From positions 579,489,606-579,553,605 of the forward strand of contig OX422217.1 in the NCBI GenBank assembly GCA_949130495.1: a stretch of DNA of 64,000 nt, in the 5' to 3' direction. Position numbers and translations under genes: made by a program. The notes under the pieces were generated by a model. It did no database searches and was not told the origin of the DNA. It saw only the letters and a list, made by a program, of their open reading frames with translations. This document shows positions 11,930-22,862 of the stretch, in pieces (position 1 is the first letter of the stretch; each line of letters opens with the position of its first letter). This DNA is from Sambucus nigra (taxonomy: Eukaryota; Streptophyta; Magnoliopsida; Dipsacales; Adoxaceae).

Positions 11930-13117
11930 TTAGGATGACGAGAAAGATGGGTCTCTAGGGTTCCTACTGGGAACCCTGTTGCTAGGGAAACCTTCCCTTT
12001 TTGGGGCAATCTTACTTCCTATGGCTAGTCTTACAATAAGAAAAACACCTACCACTAAAGTTACATCCCCTCTACCCCTCTTAGCCTCGTCCCTACTGTC
12101 CATTGCTGCCCCTCCACTGGCCCTGCTGATGCCTCTGTTGGCCTTGCTGGCTCTGCTGATAGCCCTAATGGCCCTGTTGATAACGATGTTGGCCATGCTT
12201 ACTAGACTGGCCCAGTCTATAACCTCCATATCCCTGCTTAGAATTGCCAGATTGAAATCTCTTAGCAGGGTCCCCCTGGTGGGAACTCTACTCACCCTGA
12301 CAGATCTTCCCCTAAGATAACGGTGCCCCACTGGCACTACTACCTCCAGTCCGGCCCTGTTGGCTGGAATCCCCTGCTCGTTTGCTCCCTGTTGATGGAA
12401 GCGATAGTCCTGAAAATACAACAGAGCAACGTTGAGTATGTTAGTGAAAGTACCCAATGATAGATTACCTATGAGGTACTGACGAATCCTCCAGGTCAAT
12501 CCATCCATAAAACAACAAAATATTCTTCTCTTCAGTAGGTGCCTCATCTGGTACCATGGTAAGCAGCCTCGTGAATTCATCCTCATATTCTGCCACTGTC
12601 ATACCCTCCTGCTTCAGATTTAATAGTCTCCGCCTCATCTCTGTCTGCATGGCAGAGGGAAATTATTTGCGATCAAATCGCACCCAAAAGCTCTGAATAG
12701 ACATGTTATCCCTCTCCTCCAAGGTAGTAGTGGACTCACACCACTGCAAAATGGATCCCACTATCTTGTAGGAAGTCAGTAACTACCTCTGAATGTCGGT
12801 ACACTCGTACATGCAAAGATGCCTCTGGATATCTTTCTTCCATTGACTCGCTATGATGATGTCAGAACTGCCCGAGAACTTTAGGGGATGTGCCCCTAGA
12901 AAGCATCCCTAACTCTCTCCCATGCAGTGGGAAACTGGATCGAAACTGGAGCTACAGCATGTACCTGGTGTGGGGCCTCCTTCACTACAGCTAAAGTTGC
13001 ATTTCCCATTTGAGCAACAATGGCATCAACGTAAGCTGCGTTAATCATTCCCTGAGCCTGAGTTGCTGGCTGCTCTGGCTGGGCATTTCTGTTTCTCAAG
13101 GCTTTTCTCAGAGGCAT
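11930..13117 (-). pseudogene. Element A gag
   Basis: Capsid/nucleocapsid precursor. The minus-strand ATG is at 13115-13117 in the same CTCATTTCAG context as B, and the frame is open to 12896 ('FPTAWERVRDAF'). Further matches are 'MRRRLLNLKQEGMTVAEYEDEFTRL' (split across 12465-12650) and 'WRIRQYLIGN', then a Gly/Ser/Arg/Gln-rich linker (11980-12300) with repeated short units. The zinc knuckle is near 12000-12050. Stops and at least two frameshifts occur between 12660 and 12895 and at 12465-12590. The long open frames across the linker are partly low-complexity artefacts on both strands. Confidence 0.75.
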
Positions 13118-13290
13118 CTGAAATGAGAAGGGATTTATTAGTCCACAATTGTTATTAAATTTCAAATAGCCGAAGACGTAAACGTAAACGTATAAATAAG
13201 AGTACAAAAATCCTAAATATAGGGCTCTATATCAAATCACGCTAAGCGAAAAACATGTTAAATCGTACATATACTAAAGGACACTAGAAC

Positions 13291-13305
13291 CTGGCTCTGA
13301 TACCA
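13291..13305 (-). promoter_or_regulatory. Element A primer-binding site
   Basis: On the minus strand TGGTATCAGAGCCAG is a perfect complement of the 3' end of plant initiator-Met tRNA as I know it. It lies four bases from the LTR at 13310. Confidence 0.9.
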
Positions 13306-14313
13306 CCTGTGACACCTCGCCTAATTAAATACCGGGTGATATGTCCTTTATTAAATTAAAAATCAAAGTGTCTGTTTGGTTCATTCTTAGCATCACTGCC
13401 GAAAGAAATTTTCATTATTAATCACCTAATGAGTACTTAAACTAAGTGTCAAAATATTTTTCCAAATTAATTATACCCAATTAACCCATTAATAAATTCC
13501 ATGCTTTAATATATAAGTCAATTCCATTCCACAAGAATAAATACTAAACATGAATCAAATACTGAAATAAATGAGACTGGATAAAATATTCCAGTTCAAA
13601 GTCTAAAACCAAAGTATCATAATACTAAAACCAATAGGAAGGAAATGCTAATAAAAATAAAATCCCTGAAATAGTTAATCTGGAAGCGGGCGACACATGC
13701 CCTGAATGAAAGATCTGAAGTAGGAATAGAATGAAGAGATATCAGCGTCTAATATCGATAACCTACAACTTCCACAATAGCTGCAGCTCGTCGAATGATC
13801 CGCGTGTCTAAGTCTGGAGGTGACCCTGTGGCTGGGCACCTGGTATTTATATATATATATATATATATATAGGAAAAGAGAAGAGAAATAATAGGAAACG
13901 GGTCAGAGTCCGATTTGTAAAAATATTTGTTTCAGCAAGTATTTTAAACTACAAAGATGCAATTATTATGTTCATGTTAGTTTCGAACTCTCACTTGAGA
14001 TTCTCACTGCTCCACTAATGTGCACACCTAGCATACGTCTACCCTGACCTAGTCATCTATAATATTCCCAACTAGGTTACATACATGAACTCCTAAATAT
14101 ATCTCAAGGGAGTAACCCGTATCGCCCATACAATAAACTAATAATATTTTTTTATGCCAGTTACCCATTTTATATTCACTATTTTGATAGGAAGTCTTTT
14201 ATCCTCTGGAATTACTTTACTTATCCTTATTTATACATTTTCTAATTTCACACATTAGAATCATTCATTCTCAAGTATATGTATATATATATACACACAT
14301 ATAGTCACATCAT

Positions 14314-14316
<3 letters not shown>

Positions 14317-14387
<71 letters not shown>
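14317..14387. repeat. (TA)n microsatellite in A internal LTR
   Basis: A pure TA/AT run of about 71 bp. The matching site in the partner LTR (6501-6513) is only about 13 bp. Confidence 0.95.
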
Positions 14388-14389
<2 letters not shown>

Positions 14390-15040
14390 AACCTGCACCC
14401 CTTGGTTAGGACCACTTGGGGCAATGCATACTCTGCTATCGTGTCCCGGTGCATCAGTCGTTGCATAAAGGACAATTGATTCGGCGTCTCTCATGAACTG
14501 TAAATCTCATAGCACAAATATTGGAGGTGAGCGTACTCACCAGCTAAATGGGTCACGCACATACCTACGCTCCGATTCAGCTATCGAAACTATCCTAGGT
14601 AATAGATAGAACGTATCCAAGTTCATATGCTCTGGGTACAAGTCAATATCCCCTCATCGATTCACCCAGGATAAGACTGTCCACTGCGCGAAACCTCCGC
14701 CCGATATCAAGGAGCGTAGGTATGCTATACTCATAATAAATCAATACATAGGTGTACACTCAACCTATTATAATCTCTAGGTATGCACACAATTAAGTAT
14801 CATGTCTTATTCGTAGTATTACTTTTACTTAATACTCTCGACGTGTTAATAATTATGATTATGTCCCCCCTCCCAATTTTCTAAGGTTCATCCATCCCAC
14901 GAATGACCAAGTCTTAAATCACACATGTCTTAATATAACATCACTACAAACCTCAGTGTACTGCATTATGATTCCAGCATTACATGTCCCGAAAGATGTC
15001 TTAAGGGTCCACAAGTCGATTCTAGAAAATTTTGCACGGT

Positions 15041-15147
15041 GGTCCGGACCCTTTTTAAAAACAAATGAACCGGACCTTTTTAAATAAAATGATCCGAACC
15101 TTTTTCTGAAAAACGGTCCGGACCTTTTATGAAAGGCGGTCCGGACC
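15041..15147. repeat. GGTCCGGACC palindrome cluster, A internal LTR
   Basis: Three perfect 10-bp palindromes at 15041-15050, 15115-15124 and 15138-15147, with decayed copies at about 15070 and 15091. They are in the same position as in the A 3' LTR. Confidence 0.9.
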
Positions 15148-16297
15148 TCTACCCTTTTCGATACAGATTAACCCAGAAACGTTCTCTTTACCAATTTAAC
15201 AACCATAACTTCTACGAATCATTCCCCAAACACCGATTAATCATACTAAATCAATTTCCTAACATATATGTATGATTTCCACTAATATAACATCATTAAT
15301 TCATTTCTAATCATCAATGTATCTCGAATCCCCAATTAATTTAACAAAACGCTATTTCTTCCAATTATCATCCAAGAACATAAATTTCCAGATTTGTTCA
15401 TCACCGAAAATCATCTATTCGTGATTTCTAATCTACATACATAAATGGTTCAACCCAAATTAATCTTAAATTCAATTCATGTATATCAAATCTCCAATTT
15501 TCATCACTTTTATTACCAATACATAGGTGTCTCATTCCTATACTAACATGAACATGAGTATTGCTAAAAGAAAGCAAGTAATAAACACTTGCCTGATTAT
15601 GAAGGTTTGACTCGTTGCTTGAAATTGGTATAGATGTTTTCTTCTCTCTCTGATCAACGCATTGATGATGTTTTTGGTGAAAGATGACTGGGTTTGGCCT
15701 TGGAACTCCTATGAACCTCTTCTTCTCCTTCCTATGGGACTCTCTCTTTTCTTTGTAACTTAACCCTAATGGAACTACCATAACTAATATAATAATTATC
15801 TAATTTTCGTCCATTTTAATTCCCCAAAAATCCAAATGATAAAACTACCCCAACGGGGTGCCGGCTAGGCCTAAAATTGCTCCGGTGTCCAAATAAAATT
15901 TTTGGGTAGAGTTTTTTTACTATCTCGACCCTTCTGGACTCAATGGTACACTCAAAATTACCATACGAGTTATACAAAAATAATTTACCTTTTCATCCCA
16001 TACAATTAGTCCTGACAAGGCTCAGACGCACATCCTGACTTAAAATACCAAACTACCAAACTATCGTATTTGGCACTCCGAAAATTTATAAAAATTATAT
16101 AATCCCATATTGCATATACCCAAAGTAATAATCAAAGATTTCCATCAATAAGTATTAACCCTTGGCACGCTAGTTAATAATTATTTTAAATTTAGATTAA
16201 TTAACAATTAAATTTCTTAACCTCTTTAATTTAATTAATCCAACAATAATAATTAATCTCATAATTATTTAATATCATAAAAATGAGGGGTATTACA

Positions 16298-17066
16298 TAA
16301 TTCCCCCTATTAACGGAATTTCACCCCGAAATTCGAAAAGTAAACCATACTTGGTAGGAATAAGTCTGGATATTTCTCGCGCATATCCTCCTTTCGCTCT
16401 TATGTAGACTCCTCTACGTTATGATGCTCCCACTGAACCCTCACTAGTGGAACTACCTTTGACCTCAATTTCCTCTCGCTAAGGTATAGGATACCCACAT
16501 GACTCTCCTCATATGAACTGTCGAGCTGTAAATCAATCTTTTCAATCGCAATGTGGGTGTGGGCCAACTCATCCCTAAGAAATTGCCTCAATGATGAGAT
16601 GTGGAACACATCGTGAATACGGTGCAACTGCTCCAGCAACCCAAGTCTGTATGCCACCGATCCGATCCTCTCGATAATGGGAAATGGTCCTACGTATCTC
16701 GGAGCCAATTTCCCTTTTTTCTCGAACCTTATCACCCCTTTCATAGGATACACCCGCAATAATACTTGATCCCCCACATTGAACTCCCTGATGAACCTCT
16801 TTGCATCGGCGTAACTTCTCGACCTGTCCTGGGCTACCCGAATACGGTTCCTGATCATCTCAACCCTGGATGATGTTTCATGAATTACCTCTAGCCCGAG
16901 TCATTTGTTGTCCCCCACCTCTAGCCAACAAGTAGGATAACGACAAGGTATGCCGTACAATGACTCTAATGGGGCCATGCCGATCGTAAAATGATAGGAG
17001 TTCTTATAAGCAAACTCCACCAGTACGCTCAGTCTGCCCATCTGTTTGTGGGTGATAATCCGTACT
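16298..17066 (-). pseudogene. Second, truncated A internal end: integrase tail
   Basis: This repeats the A 3' internal end: PPT, stem-loop (16316-16334), then the integrase GPY/F block and tail (open 16400-16858), very like 8544-9000. The same TAA precedes the tail. Towards 17040 the sequence jumps from the 'VEFAYKNSY' segment to the 'YHPQTDGQTE' segment, losing roughly 80 bp. It then stops abruptly at LTR sequence. It is a remnant of a second unit of the tandem array. Confidence 0.8.
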
Positions 17067-17165
17067 CAATTAACAATTAAATTTCTCGACCTTTTTAATT
17101 TAATTAATCCAACAATAATAATTAATCTCATAATTATTTAATATCATAAAAATGCGGGGTATTAC
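17067..17165 (-). repeat. LTR stub closing the A array
   Basis: About 99 bp identical in layout to the last 99 bp of the A LTRs (compare 8343-8441), ending GGTATTACA. The next bases, TGATT, repeat the left target site at 5442-5446. Confidence 0.85.
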
Positions 17166-18285
17166 ATGATTCCACTCAATTCGATTCCTATTGTTTGTGA
17201 GTTCGCTGATGTATTTCAGGACATACCAGCGATAACGCTTAGCAGAGAGAGGGAGAGTTTGTGATAGACTTGACGCCAGGCATTCGGTCGATAGCCCTTA
17301 CCCCTTACCGTATGGCTCCAGTGGAGATGAGGGAGTTACGGGATCAGATCGAGCAGTTATTGAGATAGGGCTTCATTCGAAGGAGTACCTCACCTTTATG
17401 AACCCCTGTACTATTTTTAAAGAAGAGATATGGGTCGCTACGGTTGTGTGTTGACTACTGAGAGTTGAATAAGGTCACGATACGGAATAAGTATTCGTTG
17501 TCCCGAATTGATGACATATTCGACTAGTTGAGGGGTGTTGCCTACTTCTCGAAGATAGACTTAAGGTTGTGATACCATCAGTTACATATTAGAGAGGAGG
17601 ACGTGTCTAAGACTGCCTTCTTGACTCGATATGGTTCCTACGAGTTCAGAGTTATACAATTTGGGCTAACCAACGCATCGGATGTGTTTATGGACTTGAT
17701 GAACAAGGTGTTCAAAGAATTCTTAGATCAATTTGACATTGTCTTCATAGATGACATCCTAATTTATTCTCAAATCGAGGAGGAGTATGCCGAGCATTTG
17801 AGTAAGGTTTTACAGACACTACGGGAGCCCGACTTGTATGTAAAACATGAGAAGTGTGGGTTCTAGCTAAGAGAGGTTAAGTTACCTGGGCACATTGTTT
17901 ATGAGAGAGGGATATCCGTAGATCCGAAAAAGGTATCAGCGGTGAGGGAGTGGGGGAACCCACGACGTCAACAAAGATACGTAGTTTCTTACCGGATACT
18001 ACATGCGATTTATTCGGGGATTCTCGAAGATAGCGGGTCCGTTGACTAATTTGACTCGCAAAGGGGTGCCATTTATCTGGGATGATGCCTGCTAATTATC
18101 TTTTGATGAGATGAAGGACAAGATGACTTCAGAACCAGTTATAGCACTGCTAAGGCCGAGAGTGGAATACCTGGTGTATACTGATGTGTCCTTACTAGGA
18201 CTTGGGGGTGTGATTCAGTGGGAGGATAAGGTTATAGCTTATGCTTCCTGAAAGCTTAAACCTCACGAGAGGAATTACCCCACTG
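17166..18285 (+). pseudogene. Element B reverse transcriptase and RNase H, 5' part
   Basis: B resumes here with the protease-RT linker 'IPIVCEFADVF'. RT landmarks follow: 'FVIDLTPG', 'PYRMAPVEMREL', '[12 protein letters not shown]', '[10 protein letters not shown]', '[10 protein letters not shown]' and the active site 'FIDDILIYS' at about 17743-17770. The open part is 17603-17866. RNase H begins after 18150 and is cut at 18285 by LTR fragment D. Stops include 17365 (TAG), 17398 (TGA, Trp codon in relatives), 17458 (TGA, Arg codon) and 17525 (TAG, Gln codon), and there are frameshifts near 17950 and 18090. Dead copy. Confidence 0.85.
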
Positions 18286-19510
18286 TGACACCCCGACTAA
18301 TTTAAATACCGGGTAGCTACTCCTTTATTAAATTAATACAAAATGTCAAGTTGGTCCAGTTAACAGCATCACTATCAAAAACATTTTAATCATTGCTAAC
18401 CACCTAGTATTTAAAAAGTAAGATGTCAAATTTTAAATTGAGTCTGATTAACATACAATAAAAGTATTATGAAAGAATATCATAACCATACACCATAAAG
18501 TCTCAATAAAGTAACCAACAAATAATAATAAGTCCGGAGGAAGACTCCTCACAACAATCCCACCACTGAAATAAATAAAACAGTATATCCTGAATTAATT
18601 ACATGCCAACAATCTGAATAACTGAAATATGAAATGTCTCTAATAGAAATGGGCGACATTCCCTACAAATGATGAAAACTGAATAGAGTCAAGACAAAAG
18701 AAGCGTCTACTAGCAAGGCCCTGTAACTTCCACAAACAGCTACAGCTCGTCACCTGAATGGAAATCCTATGCATGGTGTCCTTGTGGCTAGGCACCTAAA
18801 AGGTTTTTACAAAAATAGATTTGAAAGCAAACGGGTCAGAGCCCGAAAGTGGAGAGTATTTTAAAAACAACAAGTTCTTTAATAACATTAAAACAAAGAA
18901 TGCAAAATACATGTTAGGACGTGCCCTCACATGAAATACTCACCTCTCGACTAATCGTGCACTCCTAACGTACAGTACCCATCTAAGTGGTATTTATATC
19001 CAACTAAACCGACATAAGTTCTAACCCATCTACTCGATTTACAATATGAATTCCCAATGTTATCATTTGAATAGATAGCTTTCCTTAAACTCGGATTCTC
19101 AATTATTATCATTACCATTTACTGGAGGTTATCCCCTTATTTATCTTCTCAAGGAGTTACTATAAATTATTCTCATAATTAAACATGACAAGTCTATTCA
19201 TTTAACCGTATATCATTCACATCATAAATATACAATACAAGCACCCCGAGACTAAGTTGCGATGCACACATACTCTGCTATCCATCCCGGTACATCACGT
19301 ACATAAGGATCACGCATTCCGAATCTCTCAGGAATCGTTCTCAGATAACAACAATCACAAACAATGGAGGCGAACACAGTCACATCACATGGGTCACGCA
19401 CATACCTACGCTCCCATGATCAGCAGACTTATTAACTTCTCAATAAGTCATTCTCTGACCTATGTCCTCAAGGTACCAATCTATATCCCCCCGTAGGCAC
19501 ACAAAGAATC
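18286..19510 (-). repeat. Truncated LTR fragment D
   Basis: Starts TGACACCCCGAC and follows the A/B LTR layout on the minus strand (the 'taaataccggg' start, the 'ggcacc' and 'cgggtcagagcccga' blocks), but is clearly diverged and lacks the TA runs. Only about 1.2 kb remains. Its inner end joins B at the integrase 'VGPFPIIERIG' block, so the insertion or a later deletion removed the B RNase H end and integrase core. Small ORFs here are chance. Confidence 0.75.
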
Positions 19511-19879
19511 GTAGGTCCATTCCCTATTATTGAGCGGATTGGGCCACTGACTTACAGACTTGGGTTACTAAAGCACTTACATAGCATTCATGTCGTGTTC
19601 CATATTTCTTCATTGAGGAGATATCTTCGGGATGAGTTAGCCCACGCTCATATTACTTTAGAGGAGATAGATCTACAACCTGATAGTTCCTACGAGGAGG
19701 GGCCAGTTGCTATCCTAGACCACATCGAGAGGAAACTAAGGTCAAAGGTAGTGCCGTTAGTATATGTTCAGTGGAGGCATCATAATGCCGAGGAGTCTAC
19801 CTGGGAGCGCGAGGACGAGATGCGCGAAAAGTATCCCGAGTTATTCTTTCCAGGTATACCGTTATTTTTTTTCTTTTTC
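19511..19879 (+). pseudogene. Element B integrase C-terminal tail
   Basis: The last part of the B polyprotein: 'VGPFPIIERIGPLTYRLGL', then 'HISSLRRYLRDELAHAHI', then the chromodomain-like 'VQWRHHNAEESTWERE' with its Trp intact, ending 'KYPELFFPG'. The frame is open from 19511 to the LTR, but it lacks the catalytic core, which was lost at the D junction. It is followed by a stem-loop and a PPT. Confidence 0.85.
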
Positions 19880-19917
19880 GAATTTCGGAATGAAATTCCG
19901 TTATTAGGGAGGAAGTA
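19880..19917 (+). promoter_or_regulatory. Element B stem-loop and PPT
   Basis: Stem arms GAATTTC (19880-19886) and GAAATTC (19892-19898) flank the loop GGAAT. A purine tract AGGGAGGAAG follows just before the 3' LTR. The same arrangement, with a different loop, is seen in A and C. Confidence 0.8.
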
Positions 19918-22860
19918 TGTAATACCCTGTAATTTTAATGATTTTTAATTGTGGGATTAATTAACCTAAATGGCGAATTTATTTATAATTATTCCGAATT
20001 TAATTAAATAATTACTAGCGTGATGAGAGTTAGTATTTATTGGTGATAATTATGTTGAATATTACTTAGCGTGTAAAGTAATATATAATTATGAAAATAT
20101 TAAAGTTGTCGTGAGCGAAAAATACAACAGTTATGGAAATTAAGTCGGGACGTGCGTATCAGTTGTGTCTTGACTAAATTAATGGAATAAATAGTAATTT
20201 ACTTATAAGTCAATCATATGGTCATTTTGAGTGCGCTAAAGTGTACGGAAGGGTCGAGATAGTCAGAAAAGCCTACCGGGGGTTCAGTTTGGGTCTCGGC
20301 GCTTTTTTATGCCAAATCGGCACCCAGGAGGGCATTTTAGTGATTTCCATTTTAGGGGTAATTAAACGCGTGAGATTTCTAAGTTTCTATCAGCTGCTAG
20401 GGCTAGACTTTGTAGAGATATCAAACACAAAATCTTGGGAAACCATAGGAGCAAGAGAGGAAGGGTTTTTTAAGACTTAAACCACCATTGGAGCACCGTT
20501 TGCACCACCATAGCCGCCAACGTATAGATCGCAGTGAGAGGACCAACCCCATACCTTTCATCACCAACGGACCAGACCTGCTACATAAGGCAAGTATTAT
20601 CTTATGTAAATTTACGGTAGATATATGATCCATGTTTGATTAGGATAACCTTTTGATGAAAATCTTATGTTTTGGAGGAATTTCGACAGTGTAAATTAAA
20701 ATTCTTGGGTAAATATTTAAATGGAATAGGATCATTTATACATGTAGAATCAAACCCATGTTATTAAAATCAAATTGATTGAACAAATCTGGAAATTTCA
20801 CGTTGACTTGAAGATGAAGTCAAAATTAGGGTTCTTGAGACTAAAGATGGAAACTAGGTGAATTTATGCATGTTGATGTTGTTTAAATGATTTGGGTATG
20901 TTAGGAATTGTTCATAAATGTTAGTATACTTCTAGATTTCATGTATATCAATTTGGAGAAGTGTAAAGACGAATTTGGTGGTTAAAAATCTTGAAACCCA
21001 TAGTTGTTAAAGAAAATCTAGGCAAATAACTGTTCGATCGATCGACCCAGTTCATCGTTCGATTGACTCCCCTAGGAAATGTGACTTGTTTCCTTTTAAT
21101 ATTTGATGGAATGCCAACTTTTAGAAACCTTTGGTGTGGATTAATTAATCATAATGAGACTTAGTAAAGGGCAGTAGGATATGCTTAAGACCCAAAAAAT
21201 ATTATTTATGCATGGGATTGAATGGGGAAATTACGAGTGTTAATCGAATGAGTTACAGTTAGAAATTATGTGAATTTGGGTTTTAATTGGATAAATGATA
21301 ACTTAAGCTTAATACCAGTAGTGGAGGTATATCTTAGTTACGGAAATATTCAAAGGAAGAGAAGGAAACTTAATAACCTGTTTGGGATAAGGTACTTATT
21401 GTTATGCGACGTAAGTTATCACACTAAATAAAATATTACATTGGATATTCGAGATATAAATATACTACGAATGAGACATGTAAAATGGTACGTATGTATA
21501 CCTAAATGGATTTTTTTATATATATTTAGGTTGTGTGATTACCTATATTATGGATTATTAGTTGAAATGCATCACACCGCGCTACTTGCTATCACAGAGG
21601 TTTCCACGCTAGGACATTCTCATTCTGATCATCCCATCGGGGGAATACAAACTTGTACCTTAAAACCATAGAACCGTGGTACAGCCTATCTGTGAGTGAT
21701 AGTGCAGACAACGATAGGGGTGAGTGGGTATGTGCATCTCCCTTATGACTTGGAACTATGATTCGCCTCCATTATTTGTGATTTGTGCTTATATTCTTCT
21801 CGAGTGATTATGAACCTATAGTCCTTCATATATTATGTGATATACTGGGACTTGGTAGCAGAGTATGCAGTCACCATACCTAAGTTTCGGGGTTCTTTAT
21901 AAGTATATATGTATTATGATAGTGAAGACTATGTATCTACCGGTGATTATTCTTCCATGTTACCTAGTAGATGAGAAGGGTATGATGTATAAAATATGTT
22001 AGAATTATGGGAACTTATATGAGTAAATAAATACTTGAAACGATTAATAAATATTGGAAATGCAATAATGTAATATTCGGGTAATATGAGTAGACACAGT
22101 GACGTAGTCATCATTGTGAGAGACTTAAATCAAACTAGTCAGGTGGGACAATATAACCAGGATGGGTTAAGAGTATACGTTATGTGTGCACAATACTTTA
22201 GAGGTGAGGATTTCAAGTGAGAGCAAGTGACTAACAAGTATATAATATCTGGTATTTATGCAATTGAAATACTTTTTGTTTTAAAAATATTATCAACTTG
22301 GGCTCTGACTAATTTTCTGTCAAATCTATTTTGTTTTTGTAAAAACCTTTTAGGTGCCCAGCCACAGGGACGCCAAGAGTAGGAGTTCCATTCAGTTGAC
22401 GTGTTGTAGCTATTGTCGAAGTTACAGGACCTCGGTATTAGACACCTCCACATTTTTCTTTAATTCATTCAGAGACATTCATTTCAGTCAAGGCATGTTT
22501 ACCATTCTTATTTAGAGATAGTAGTTCAGACAATCATTTACTTTTCAGTTTTTGGATTTACTTAATTCAGATTATTGTATTTGGGATTTTAACTGGATGT
22601 GTTTACTCCAGAATCAGTTTATTTAATTATGTCGTTTGAATTCCTATGAGTTGTTATTGGATGGTGAATGTTTATTTTATTTTCTAATTGCTTACTTGTC
22701 TTAATAAAATAAATAAAATTTGACATCTCTTTTTAAATACTAAGTGGTTAGTAATTAATAAAAAATTTCCTCAGTGATGGTAAGACTGATTCCAACTGGA
22801 TATCCTGATTTAAATTTAATAAAGGACTTATCACCCGGTATTTAATTAAGCAGGGTGTCA
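19918..22860 (+). repeat. Element B 3' LTR
   Basis: Starts TGTAATACCC and ends GGTGTCA at 22860. It is followed by TA and then the target duplication CTCAT (22863-22867). It is very similar to 549-3534. The TA run is contracted to a few units. No credible gene. Confidence 0.9.
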
Positions 22861-22862
22861 TA

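Larger units (their letters stand above)
13310..16297 (-). repeat. Element A internal (5') LTR
   Basis: Full-length LTR (2988 bp) with TGACACC and GGTATTACA ends. It matches 5449-8441 closely. TA runs lie at 13847-13871 and 14317-14387, and the palindrome cluster (GGTCCGGACC at 15041, 15115 and 15138) at 15041-15147. Unlike a normal 5' LTR, it is followed outward by more element-internal DNA rather than host DNA. Confidence 0.9.
5449..17165 (-). mobile_element. Ty3/gypsy element A, three-LTR tandem array
   Basis: Minus-strand insertion in B with the order LTR (5449-8441), complete internal region (8442-13309), LTR (13310-16297), truncated internal 3' end (16298-17066), LTR stub (17067-17165). 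The outer ends are a proper U5 end on the left and a U3 end on the right, with TGATT on both sides. The whole array therefore behaves as one insertion that became a multimer by LTR-LTR recombination and then lost DNA. The coding part has stops and shifts. It belongs to the same family as B and C. Confidence 0.8.
549..22862 (+). mobile_element. Ty3/gypsy element B (long-LTR, interrupted)
   Basis: Plus-strand LTR retrotransposon: 5' LTR 549-3534, PBS 3539, gag and protease up to 5448, RT from 17166, integrase tail 19511, PPT 19905, 3' LTR 19918-22860. It is flanked by CTCAT at 544-548 and 22863-22867, and removing it joins the two halves of element C in the integrase/chromodomain-like tail. It is interrupted by A (5449-17165) and by LTR fragment D (18286-19510). 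The D breakpoint also removed most of RNase H and the integrase core. The C-terminal 'EESTWERE' type tail and long LTRs suggest a chromovirus such as Tekay/Del; that lineage call is inference. Confidence 0.85.

Noticed and set aside
11979..12320. Plus-strand ORF rich in L, A and I across element A gag
   Set aside because: It is the antisense of the repetitive Gly/Ser/Gln linker of gag; there is no independent support.
13291..13305. Possible tRNA-Met gene fragments
   Set aside because: Only the 3'-end complement is present, next to an LTR; these are primer-binding sites, also at 3539, 43572, 43667 and 59920.
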